A stretch of 64,000 nucleotides of DNA from Ferdinandcohnia sp047246645. GTDB lineage: Bacteria; Bacillota; Bacilli; Bacillales; Bacillaceae_L. A program made the translations under genes and the position numbers. The stretch is from assembly GCF_047246645.1 (NCBI RefSeq), contig NZ_JBFOKR010000002.1, forward strand, positions 186,001 through 250,000, given 5' to 3'. The notes under the pieces are model-generated. The model searched no databases and was not told the DNA's origin. It worked only from the letters and a program-made list of their open reading frames with translations. Every line of letters starts with the position of its first letter. Position 1 is the stretch's first letter. Positions 43,512 through 51,089 of this stretch are shown piece by piece.

Positions 43512-44424
43512 TTTGATTTCCTCCTGTTACCTCAAGGAATCGATCCTCTAATGATTTTGATACTTGAACAATACCATAGACGTTAATCTCATTTTTTACC
43601 AAACTAGCATTTATCTTAGGTATCATATTTTGTTCAATAAACAATTCAATCCCTTTTTCAGTTGGTGCCACACTTACATCAGGGAATTCGGTTGATAGAA
43701 TTGTTAAAACTCTTGAAGAATCTTCTACTTGAAATTGAACCCTCATTAATAGATCTTCATTCATAAACTCTGTAACTTTTTGCACGCCAACTAGCTTACC
43801 ATTTTGAATAATACCAATTCGATCACACATCATTTCCATCTCAGAAAGTAAATGACTGGAAACAATTACTGCAAGACCTTCTTCCCTTGCAAGTTTACGA
43901 ACATAATCACGGACCTCTCTAATTCCAGCAGGGTCAAGTCCATTTGTTGGTTCATCTAGGATCAAAATAGATGGATTATGTAACAGCGCCTGCGCTATCC
44001 CAAGACGTTGCCTCATCCCAAGAGAATATGTTTTTACTTTATCGTTAATACGCTTTTCTAAGCCTACTAATTCTATTACCTCTTGTATTCTCTCTTTCGT
44101 TACCCCATTTACCATTCTTGCATAATGAACCAGATTTTGATGTCCTGTTAAAAACTTATACATTTCAGGGTTTTCAACAATTCCGCCAATATGTTGAACT
44201 GCTTCTTCAAAATGCTTGGCTATACTTGTTCCTTTTATAATTACTTCACCTGAAGTGATCGACATTAAGCCCACTAACATCCGAATCGTTGTAGTTTTAC
44301 CTGCGCCATTTGGTCCAAGAAACCCAAATACCTCACCTGGAAAAACATCAAAGGAAATGCCTTTTATGATTTCTTTTTTTCCGATTGCTTTCTTAACATT
44401 TCGTAATTGTAAAACTGGTTCCAC
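43504..44424 (-). CDS. ABC transporter ATP-binding protein
   Basis: A 306-residue ATPase with Walker A GPNGAGKTT (about 38-46), Q-loop, signature YSLGMRQRLG (about 134-143), Walker B LILDEPTNGLDP (about 154-165) and switch His in SSHLLSE. An extra ~85-residue C-terminal domain follows, as in BcrA-type exporters. Translationally coupled with the permease. No two-component system is adjacent, so regulation is not evident. Confidence 0.93.
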   Translation of the reverse strand: MEPVLQLRNVKKAIGKKEIIKGISFDVFPGEVFGFLGPNGAGKTTTIRMLVGLMSITSGEVIIKGTSIAKHFEEAVQHIGGIVENPEMYKFLTGHQNLVHYARMVNGVTKERIQEVIELVGLEKRINDKVKTYSLGMRQRLGIAQALLHNPSILILDEPTNGLDPAGIREVRDYVRKLAREEGLAVIVSSHLLSEMEMMCDRIGIIQNGKLVGVQKVTEFMNEDLLMRVQFQVEDSSRVLTILSTEFPDVSVAPTEKGIELFIEQNMIPKINASLVKNEINVYGIVQVSKSLEDRFLEVTGGNQID

Positions 44425-44807
44425 AAAGTTTCCTCCTATCAGATTTTGAGATTCAATAACAGAACCTCAGCATCGTTGCTTATTTTTATATACGGAAGAA
44501 CTTAAAAAAGGTTCCCAACTTTTACTATATAGGATTATAGATTTGTTAGTTCTAACGAAATAGAAAGTAAATCTAAAGTAGTATGAAATCTTTATTTACT
44601 AGATATTTTCCTGTTTTTACAAACTAGTAATGTATAAAACAAATTTGCCATGGTCATGATAGATATAAAGAAAAACTCGGTGACAGCAAGTGTATATAGA
44701 TGATTGACACATCTGGTAAAAAAAGTAGCAGAACCGGGGTCACGGGATCTTAAAAGAAACAGTCCGAATCTCGTGAAGAAATCTAGTATTAATAGGGAGT
44801 TGATAGT

Positions 44808-45494
44808 ATGAAAGTAAGGCAAGATGCATGGTCTCATGAAGATGATTTATTATTGGCGGAAACCGTATTACGGTACATACGAGAAGGTGGTACACAATTA
44901 GCTGCCTTTGATGAAGTAGGAGATAAATTAAATCGCACGTCTGCTGCTTGTGGCTTTAGATGGAATGCAGAGGTTCGCAATAATTATGAACAAGCAATCG
45001 CAATTGCTAAAAAGCAACGGAAAGAAAGAAAAAGAGCATTAGAAAGAATGAACAAAGATAATACACCAGTTGCAACTCCTCAAATAATTGAGGAAAGAAC
45101 ATATATACAAGAATCACCAATGACTGTAGTTGAAGAAATATCTGCTGAATTACTACCAACTAGGGTAACCGTTTCATCAGAATCTATCACGCTTGAAGAT
45201 TGCATATCTTTCTTGTCAGGCTTACGTAAAGATGATCTATTATCAAGTCAATTAGAGTATGAAAATAATCGCTTAAAACGTGAAAATGAATCATTACGCC
45301 AAAAAACGAAGGAACTTGAAAAGCGACTCGAAAAGCTTTCCGACCAACAGACTATCATTCAAGAAGACTACCAAGCACTCGTACAAATTATGGACCGCGC
45401 TAGACGATTGGTAATGTTTGAGGATGCAGAGGATCGCAATTCTCCAGCATTCCGTATGGATAAGAACGGAAACTTGGAGCAAGTAGCTAAATAA
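44808..45494 (+). CDS. RsfA-family prespore-type transcriptional regulator
   Basis: A 228-residue protein with an N-terminal Myb/SANT-like DNA-binding domain, VRQDAWSHEDDLLLAETVLR to SAACGFRWNAEVRNNY (residues 2-62), a basic stretch KKQRKERKRAL, a variable middle and a C-terminal coiled coil (about 150-205). This is the RsfA layout; RsfA tunes sigma-F-dependent genes in the B. subtilis prespore. Bacilli carry several paralogs, so this may be RsfA itself or a relative such as YlbO. Confidence 0.85.
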   Translation: MKVRQDAWSHEDDLLLAETVLRYIREGGTQLAAFDEVGDKLNRTSAACGFRWNAEVRNNYEQAIAIAKKQRKERKRALERMNKDNTPVATPQIIEERTYIQESPMTVVEEISAELLPTRVTVSSESITLEDCISFLSGLRKDDLLSSQLEYENNRLKRENESLRQKTKELEKRLEKLSDQQTIIQEDYQALVQIMDRARRLVMFEDAEDRNSPAFRMDKNGNLEQVAK

Positions 45495-45505
45495 ATTGTT
45501 GTGTA

Positions 45506-45542
45506 GGACTGACTCGGTTATGTAACTGCGTCAGTTCTTTTT
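45506..45542 (+). terminator. Intrinsic terminator after the RsfA-family gene
   Basis: AGGACTGAC (45506-45514) and GTCAGTTCT (45530-45538) pair with one wobble, followed by five Ts. Confidence 0.75.
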
Positions 45543-45582
45543 ATGTTGACGTTATTTTTGGGATTCTCAACTATGTTTTGGC

Positions 45583-45787
45583 GGATGAGTGACCTCGCTG
45601 GGCTTGTCGCTTCGGCTGTGGGCTTTCATCGACTGGATGAGTGACCTCACGGGGCTTGTCACTCTCTCTGAAGCGTTCATCGGCTGGATGAGTGACCTCG
45701 GGGACTGTCGCTCTCGCCGAGGGCCTTCATGACTTCCATGAACGCCCCCGCGATGCTTGTCCCTCTATCCGTAGGCAATCTTCAATC
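45583..45787. repeat. Tandem repeat, 51-52-bp unit, three copies plus a degenerate fourth
   Basis: Units begin GGATGAGTGACCTC at 45583, 45635 and 45686; a degenerate fourth starts near 45737. The array is much more GC-rich than its surroundings. In copy two GAGTGAC and GTCACTC pair perfectly around a 12-base loop; copies one and three pair with one or two wobbles. No coding frame is supported. It lies between the RsfA-family gene and tcdA. Confidence 0.85.
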
Positions 45788-45811
45788 CTTAATCCTCCCC
45801 CTATATATAAC

Positions 45812-45858
45812 AAAACACACATTATTCCCTCACCAAAAGGAAATAAGTGTGTTTTTTA
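45812..45858. terminator. Bidirectional terminator after tcdA
   Basis: AAAACACACATTATTCC (45812-45828) and GGAAATAAGTGTGTTTT (45839-45855) pair over most of 17 bases with a CTCACCAAAA loop; A and T runs flank both sides. Confidence 0.85.
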
Positions 45859-45868
45859 ATGTTATTGT

Positions 45869-46633
45869 CTATTCATCCTTAACTCTTTTAATCTTAATGT
45901 CCTTTAGTAATTCTCTGACAACGTGACTAGCCATGATTAATCCCGCAGCAGATGGTACAAATGCATTTGATGATGGTGGCATTTTTGCCTTACGTATTTT
46001 TGCATTTTCATCTGTGATTTCTTTACGGATATCCTCTCTAATGACAATTGGACTTTCATCTGAGAATACAACAGGAATACCCTTACGTATGCCATCTTTA
46101 CGTAACTTTGTGCGAATGACTTTTGCGATTGGGTCTGTGTGTGTTTTTGATATGTCAGCAATCTTAAAGCGTGTAGGATCCATTTTATTAGCAGCGCCCA
46201 TGGATGAGATGATAGGAATCTCACGTTTTAAGCATTCTTTCATTAAGTGGATTTTATACACAATTGTATCTGAAGCATCAATTACATAGTCTAAGCCGTA
46301 ACTGAAGAATTCCTCATACGTTTCTTCTGTATAAAACATTTTTAATGCAATAACTTCGCAGTCAGGATTAATATCTGCGATTCGTTCCTTCATTACATCA
46401 ACTTTGGAACGGCCAACAGTTGATAATAATGCCGGAAGCTGGCGATTTACATTCGTAATATCAATATTATCTTTATCAACTAATACTAAACGTCCTACTC
46501 CAGAACGTGCTAGTGCTTCTACAGAAAACGAGCCTACCCCACCGACTCCAAGTACAGCAACTGTACTATTTTTCATAATGTCAATACCTTGTTTACCAAT
46601 AGCTAATTCATTACGAGAAAACTGGTGTAACAT
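45869..46633 (-). CDS. tcdA: tRNA threonylcarbamoyladenosine dehydratase TcdA
   Basis: A 254-residue E1-like enzyme that cyclises t6A37 of tRNA to ct6A using ATP. The nucleotide loop GVGGVGSFS is near residues 30-38, with VDKDNIDITNVNRQ and DASDTIVYKI following, all characteristic of the ThiF/MoeB fold. It is yrvM of B. subtilis by position, with the 6S RNA gene upstream. Confidence 0.95.
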   Translation of the reverse strand: MLHQFSRNELAIGKQGIDIMKNSTVAVLGVGGVGSFSVEALARSGVGRLVLVDKDNIDITNVNRQLPALLSTVGRSKVDVMKERIADINPDCEVIALKMFYTEETYEEFFSYGLDYVIDASDTIVYKIHLMKECLKREIPIISSMGAANKMDPTRFKIADISKTHTDPIAKVIRTKLRKDGIRKGIPVVFSDESPIVIREDIRKEITDENAKIRKAKMPPSSNAFVPSAAGLIMASHVVRELLKDIKIKRVKDE

Positions 46634-46767
46634 ATCTTCAACTCCATAAAAGTAAATTCGTACCTATACATAGTAACCTTGGTTATTTTTTCCCGATTAT
46701 GAATATAACATACCTCAACTTAATTTCAAGTATTTCTATGTGAAATTATGTAATTATTATTTTTTTC

Positions 46768-46802
46768 ATTAAAAAACCTGTATACGCAATGTATACAGGT
46801 TT
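46768..46802 (-). terminator. Intrinsic terminator of the 6S RNA
   Basis: AAACCTGTATAC, ATTGC (minus strand), GTATACAGGTTT make a perfect 12-bp stem followed by six Ts on the minus strand, about 30 bases past the mature 6S 3' end. Confidence 0.88.
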
Positions 46803-46829
46803 GGTCATTTGTATTTTTGTAAACCCAGT

Positions 46830-47020
46830 AGAAGTCCCAATCGTGCCGTCGATGCCTTAGTTTTGAACCCGCTCACCGCAGGTGGGTACCCTGTTTCAAT
46901 CTTTGTAAGTCCTCCCTAAAAAACAACGAGGCATTTACGCAAATCGAAAACTCCGGGCTCCCGTATAATCTATTGTTCGGTCAAAACAATAGGTTATACG
47001 ACAAACACATCAGGACTTCT
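46830..47020 (-). ncRNA. bsrA: 6S RNA (6S-1/BsrA type)
   Basis: On the minus strand the RNA begins AGAAGTCCTGATGTGTT and ends GGGACTTCTAC, so the ends pair in the closing stem (GAAGTCC with GGGACTTC). The interior contains GAGCCCGGAGTTTT, TTAGGGAGGACTTAC, CAGGGTACCCACCTGCGGTGAGCGGGTTC and AACTAAGGCATCGA-type blocks typical of Bacillus 6S-1 RNA. It binds the housekeeping RNA polymerase and mimics an open promoter. Location between tcdA (yrvM) and aspS is exactly that of bsrA in B. subtilis. Confidence 0.93.
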
Positions 47021-47034
47021 AACTCTATGTCAAA

Positions 47035-47063
47035 ATAATAACACAGGAATATGCCATTTACAA
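47035..47063 (-). promoter_or_regulatory. Sigma-A promoter of the 6S RNA
   Basis: On the minus strand TTGTAA (47063-47058), a 17-base spacer and TATTAT (47040-47035). Initiation would fall about 10 bases before the mature 5' end, in keeping with the 5'-extended precursor known for B. subtilis 6S-1 RNA. Confidence 0.65.
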
Positions 47064-47093
47064 GTTGACCAAAAAGGGTTTTGTTCGCTATTT

Positions 47094-48857
47094 TTATACA
47101 TTTAGTGACAAATGGAGGTCGTTTAATTGCGCTTTGCTTACCTCTCCAGGTGCATCGGTTAACAAGTCACTTGCACTGGCTGTCTTAGGGAATGCAATCG
47201 TATCACGAAGATTTGATCTGCCAGCTAATAGCATAACAAGTCTATCTAATCCTAAGGCAATACCACCATGTGGAGGCGTTCCGTATTCAAATGCCTCCAT
47301 TAAAAATCCAAATTGTTCCCTTGCCTCTTCTTCAGTAAATCCAAGAACCTTAAACATCTTTTCTTGAATATCTCTTTCAAAAATACGGAGCGAGCCTCCG
47401 CCTAATTCATATCCATTTAATACTAGATCATAAGCTTGTGCTTTTACTGCAGCAGGATTAGAGTCTAATAGTTCTAAGTCCTCTCTTGCGGGCATTGTAA
47501 ATGGATGGTGCGCTGCGTAGTAACGTCCTTCCTCTTCACCATACTCCAATAGTGGCCAATCTGTTACCCAAAGGAAATTAAATTTAGCTGTATCAATTAG
47601 ATCTAGCTCTTTTCCTAATTTTGATCGTAATGCTCCTAATGCATCAGCAACAACATTCTTCTTATCCGCTACGAATAGTAACAAGTCTCCAGCAGTTGCT
47701 TCTAGTACTGTACGAAGAACTGTTTGTTCTTCAGCGCTAAAGAACTTAGCGATTGGACCCTTAAGTTCGTTTTGCTCCACTTTTAGCCAAGCAAGTCCTT
47801 TTGCACCGTAACGATTTACGAACTCAGTAAGTGCGTCGATATCCTTACGAGAGTATTTTTCAGCAGCACCTTTTGCATTGATTGCTTTTACCTGCCCACC
47901 AGTCTCTACCGCACTACTAAACACCTTAAATCCACTTTCCTTTACAAGCTCTGAAATATCGACTAACTCCATCTCAAAACGAGTATCAGGTTTATCTGAT
48001 CCATAACGACTCATTGCTTCATCATAAGAAAGTCTCGGAAGTGGAAGGTCGATATCTTGACCCTTCACATCTTTCATAACTTTCTTCATCATTTGCTCAG
48101 TCATTGAAATGATATCTTCTTGACTCATAAACGATGTTTCAATATCGATTTGTGTAAATTCAGGCTGTCTGTCAGCACGAAGGTCTTCATCTCTAAAGCA
48201 GCGAGCAATCTGATAATACCTGTCAAATCCACCAACCATTAATAATTGCTTAAAAATTTGTGGCGATTGCGGCAATGCATAAAATTCACCCGGATGCACA
48301 CGGCTGGGTACTAAATAGTCACGAGCACCTTCTGGAGTACTTTTTGTTAAAATAGGTGTTTCAATATCTAAAAAGCCTTCTCCATCTAAGTAATTACGGA
48401 TTGCTTTTGTTACATTGTGTCGCATTTTAAAGGTTTCAAACATTTCCTGTCTGCGTAAATCTAAATAGCGATACTTTAAACGAACATCCTCCGAAACATC
48501 AGTTTGATCAGAAATTGTAAAAGGAGGTGTTTTAGCTGCATTTAAAATCGCTACACTTTCAACTTTTATTTCAATTTTACCAGTTGCAAGATTGTTGTTA
48601 ATCGTTCCTTCTTCACGAGCGACAACAGTACCTTGAACATCAAGCACAAATTCATTTCTAATCGATTCTGCAATCTCAAGAGCTTCCTTAGAGACATCAG
48701 GATTAAAGACAATTTGCACAATTCCTGTTCTGTCTCTTAAATCGATAAAAATAAGTCCACCGAGGTCTCTTCTTTTTTGCACCCAGCCCTTTAATGTTAC
48801 TTTTTCTCCGATTACCTGCTCAGTAACCTCACCACAGTAATACGTTCTCCCAAACAT
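47094..48857 (-). CDS. aspS: Aspartyl-tRNA synthetase
   Basis: A 587-residue class IIb synthetase. An N-terminal OB-fold anticodon domain (VTLKGWVQKRRDLGGLIFIDLRDRTG) precedes the catalytic core with FRDEDLRADRQPEFTQID (motif 2), a bacterial GAD insertion (about 280-420), and motif 3 GIALGLDRLVML near the end. It follows hisS by 5 bases and shares its T-box leader. Confidence 0.97.
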   Translation of the reverse strand: MFGRTYYCGEVTEQVIGEKVTLKGWVQKRRDLGGLIFIDLRDRTGIVQIVFNPDVSKEALEIAESIRNEFVLDVQGTVVAREEGTINNNLATGKIEIKVESVAILNAAKTPPFTISDQTDVSEDVRLKYRYLDLRRQEMFETFKMRHNVTKAIRNYLDGEGFLDIETPILTKSTPEGARDYLVPSRVHPGEFYALPQSPQIFKQLLMVGGFDRYYQIARCFRDEDLRADRQPEFTQIDIETSFMSQEDIISMTEQMMKKVMKDVKGQDIDLPLPRLSYDEAMSRYGSDKPDTRFEMELVDISELVKESGFKVFSSAVETGGQVKAINAKGAAEKYSRKDIDALTEFVNRYGAKGLAWLKVEQNELKGPIAKFFSAEEQTVLRTVLEATAGDLLLFVADKKNVVADALGALRSKLGKELDLIDTAKFNFLWVTDWPLLEYGEEEGRYYAAHHPFTMPAREDLELLDSNPAAVKAQAYDLVLNGYELGGGSLRIFERDIQEKMFKVLGFTEEEAREQFGFLMEAFEYGTPPHGGIALGLDRLVMLLAGRSNLRDTIAFPKTASASDLLTDAPGEVSKAQLNDLHLSLNV

Positions 48858-48862
48858 TTAAA

Positions 48863-50140
48863 TCACTCCTCGTGAACTTTCTCTTTTAGATAAGAAATAA
48901 ATTGATCTATATTAATTTCTTCTTGTTGTCCTGTTTCCATGTTTTTCACATTAATCACGTTTTGTTCAAGTTCTTCATCGCCTAAGACTGCTACAAACTG
49001 AGCTTGAAGTCGGTCAGCTGCTTTGAACTGTGCTTTAACTTTTTTATTTAAGTAATCCTTTTCTGCAGTTAAACCCGCTTTCCGAAGATTATTAACTAAT
49101 ACTACTGATTTCGCTGAAGCCTTTTCTCCGATTGTCGCTACATAACAATCAACCTTTGCTTCAACTGGAAGATCAATCTGCTCTGCTTGTAAAGCAGCTA
49201 ATAGTCTTTCAATACTAAACGCAAATCCAATTCCTGGCGTTTCTGGTCCACCAAGGCCTTCAACGAGTCCGTTATAGCGACCGCCACCACACAAGGTAGT
49301 AATCGCTCCAAAGCCTTCAGCACTGCTCATAATTTCAAAGGCAGTATGATTATAGTAATCTAAACCTCTTACAAGACCCGAATCGACTTCATAATCAACA
49401 CCTAGTTCTGTTAAATATGATTTGACTTTAGTAAAATACTCGCCTGATTCCTCATTTAGATACTCAATAATTGATGGCGCCGTACTCATTAATTCATGGT
49501 CACGATCTTTTTTACAATCCAATATTCGCATTGGATTTTTCTCTAGTCTAGCTTTGCAATCAGAACAAAACTCATCAATTCTTGGTGTAAAGTGAGCTAC
49601 TAGTGCTTCACGGTGGGCAATTCTACTTGCCATGTCACCTAAGCTATTAATAACAAGCTTCAGCTTTTTTAAGCCTAGTGACTGATAGATTTCCATCGCT
49701 AAAGCAATAACCTCTGCATCAATTGCTGGATCATTACTGCCTAAAGCTTCTACTCCAAATTGAACAAATTGACGATAGCGTCCTGCCTGAGGTCTTTCAT
49801 ACCGGAACATTGGCCCTGTATAATACAATTTTGTTGGTTGTGATGGATTTCCAAACATCTTGTTTTCAACATAGGAACGTACTACAGCTGCTGTGCCTTC
49901 TGGTCGTAGAGTTAAACTTCTCTCGCCACGGTCTTCAAAGGTATACATTTCTTTTTGAACGATATCAGTTGTTTCACCAACACTACGCAAAAATAGTTCT
50001 GTGTGTTCGAAAATTGGTGTGCGGATTTCTTTATAGTTAAATCTTTTACAAATATCTCGCGCCTGCTCCTCAATATACTGCCATTTTTCTACATCGCCTG
50101 GTAGAATATCCTGGGTTCCTCTAGGAATATTCACTGCCAT
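48863..50140 (-). CDS. hisS: Histidyl-tRNA synthetase
   Basis: A 425-residue class IIa synthetase. MAVNIPRGTQDILP starts the protein; motif 2 is in FRYERPQAGRYRQFVQ, the His-specific GLVRGLDYYNHTAFE and GGGRYNGLVEGLGG follow, and an anticodon-binding domain ends it. ATG 50140 has GGAGGAG upstream; the frame remains open to 50164. First gene of hisS-aspS under T-box control. Confidence 0.97.
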   Translation of the reverse strand: MAVNIPRGTQDILPGDVEKWQYIEEQARDICKRFNYKEIRTPIFEHTELFLRSVGETTDIVQKEMYTFEDRGERSLTLRPEGTAAVVRSYVENKMFGNPSQPTKLYYTGPMFRYERPQAGRYRQFVQFGVEALGSNDPAIDAEVIALAMEIYQSLGLKKLKLVINSLGDMASRIAHREALVAHFTPRIDEFCSDCKARLEKNPMRILDCKKDRDHELMSTAPSIIEYLNEESGEYFTKVKSYLTELGVDYEVDSGLVRGLDYYNHTAFEIMSSAEGFGAITTLCGGGRYNGLVEGLGGPETPGIGFAFSIERLLAALQAEQIDLPVEAKVDCYVATIGEKASAKSVVLVNNLRKAGLTAEKDYLNKKVKAQFKAADRLQAQFVAVLGDEELEQNVINVKNMETGQQEEINIDQFISYLKEKVHEE

Positions 50141-50263
50141 ACTTACTCCTCCTCTATGTAACAAGAGATATGTATCTCTAGATATCGCATTTTTAGAAGT
50201 ACACTTACCGTAGTTGAACTACGGTTAATCAATGTCTTCATGATAATTTGTTCCAAAAAAAAT

Positions 50264-50640
50264 AAAAAAGCCCCCATCCCTACAATAATGTAGGGACGAG
50301 AGCTTGTATCCCGTGGTGCCACCCTAGTTAAGACTTCGACTAAAAATAAGCTGCGAATCTCTTCGTTAGCTTCGCCTTCTCGAATGCTCATGCACCAAAA
50401 GTGCATTCCGCTTCTCAAAAACTTGCTGCCTCGACCTTCTTGCTTCTTTTTTGTCTCAAAATTATAAGTCTCCACTCAATCAGTTAACGCCTGAAACGTC
50501 CTACTCCTACTAGAGCGTATGCTTTTTCAGAGAGAAACCTACGAGGTGTTCTTTCAATAAGTCATCATGCAGGAATGCTTTCAGCCTTTGTCATTCCCTC
50601 TCTATTCATGTGTAGTCTTATTTACTATTCCCCATCACTG
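50264..50640 (-). promoter_or_regulatory. T-box riboswitch of hisS-aspS
   Basis: The minus strand has the T-box AGGGTGGCACCACGGG (about 50326-50311) and a terminator with arms CTCTCGTCCCTACA and TGTAGGGATGGGGG followed by a T-rich tail at 50264-50305. Stem I begins near 50640 with AGAGAGGGAATGAC. In the specifier region GAACACCTC (around 50551) a CAC histidine codon overlaps AAC. Control by uncharged tRNA-His is the straightforward reading. Confidence 0.92.
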
Positions 50641-50675
50641 GTTCAAAGTTATATTATTTTGTAGAATTTTATATT

Positions 50676-50704
50676 ATAATACGAGTGAAAAGTTGCAATG
50701 TCAA
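50676..50704 (-). promoter_or_regulatory. Sigma-A promoter of the hisS leader
   Basis: On the minus strand a consensus TTGACA (50704-50699), 17-base spacer and TATTAT (50681-50676), with TATAAT overlapping it. Transcription would start near 50669, about 30 bases before T-box stem I. Confidence 0.8.
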
Positions 50705-50773
50705 GGTGAACATAAAAAAATTTTATTTCAACCTTGAATTTTACCAATCCTAATAGTTAATCAAGGAAATGTT

Positions 50774-50950
50774 TTATGAACGATGTAATTGTCTTTTTAA
50801 GTTTCGCACATCTCTAACAGATACTCCAAATTCTGAAGCTAATTCTACATAGGTAGATCCTTGTTCTTTTTGGATGAAATCATGGAAGTCAACACCAAAT
50901 ACCTCGTTTTTTGAATTTTGTACATTGTTACTTTTATCACTAAATCTCAT
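50774..50950 (-). CDS. yrzK: Small helix-turn-helix protein, YrzK-like
   Basis: A 58-residue protein ending GSTYVELASEFGVSVRDVRN and LKRQLHRS. That C-terminal half is a compact helix-turn-helix like those of sigma region 4 or Fis-type activators; the first 20 residues are polar. AAGGGG precedes ATG 50950. It lies between hisS and the amidase gene, where B. subtilis has yrzK. Function unknown. Confidence 0.75.
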   Translation of the reverse strand: MRFSDKSNNVQNSKNEVFGVDFHDFIQKEQGSTYVELASEFGVSVRDVRNLKRQLHRS

Positions 50951-51089
50951 TATGTTCGCCCCTTTTCAATAATCTCTATTACGTATCTTTCCCTTTTTTA
51001 AGAATTTATTTCTTTACGTAACAGGAATTTTATAAAAGATAACGAATTATTATTAAAGCTATGTTTTTATCTACAAGGGAGGCTTCTAC

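Noticed and set aside
42561..44424. Bacitracin-type resistance module
   Set aside because: Only the ATPase and permease are present, without an adjacent sensor kinase or regulator, so substrate and role stay open.
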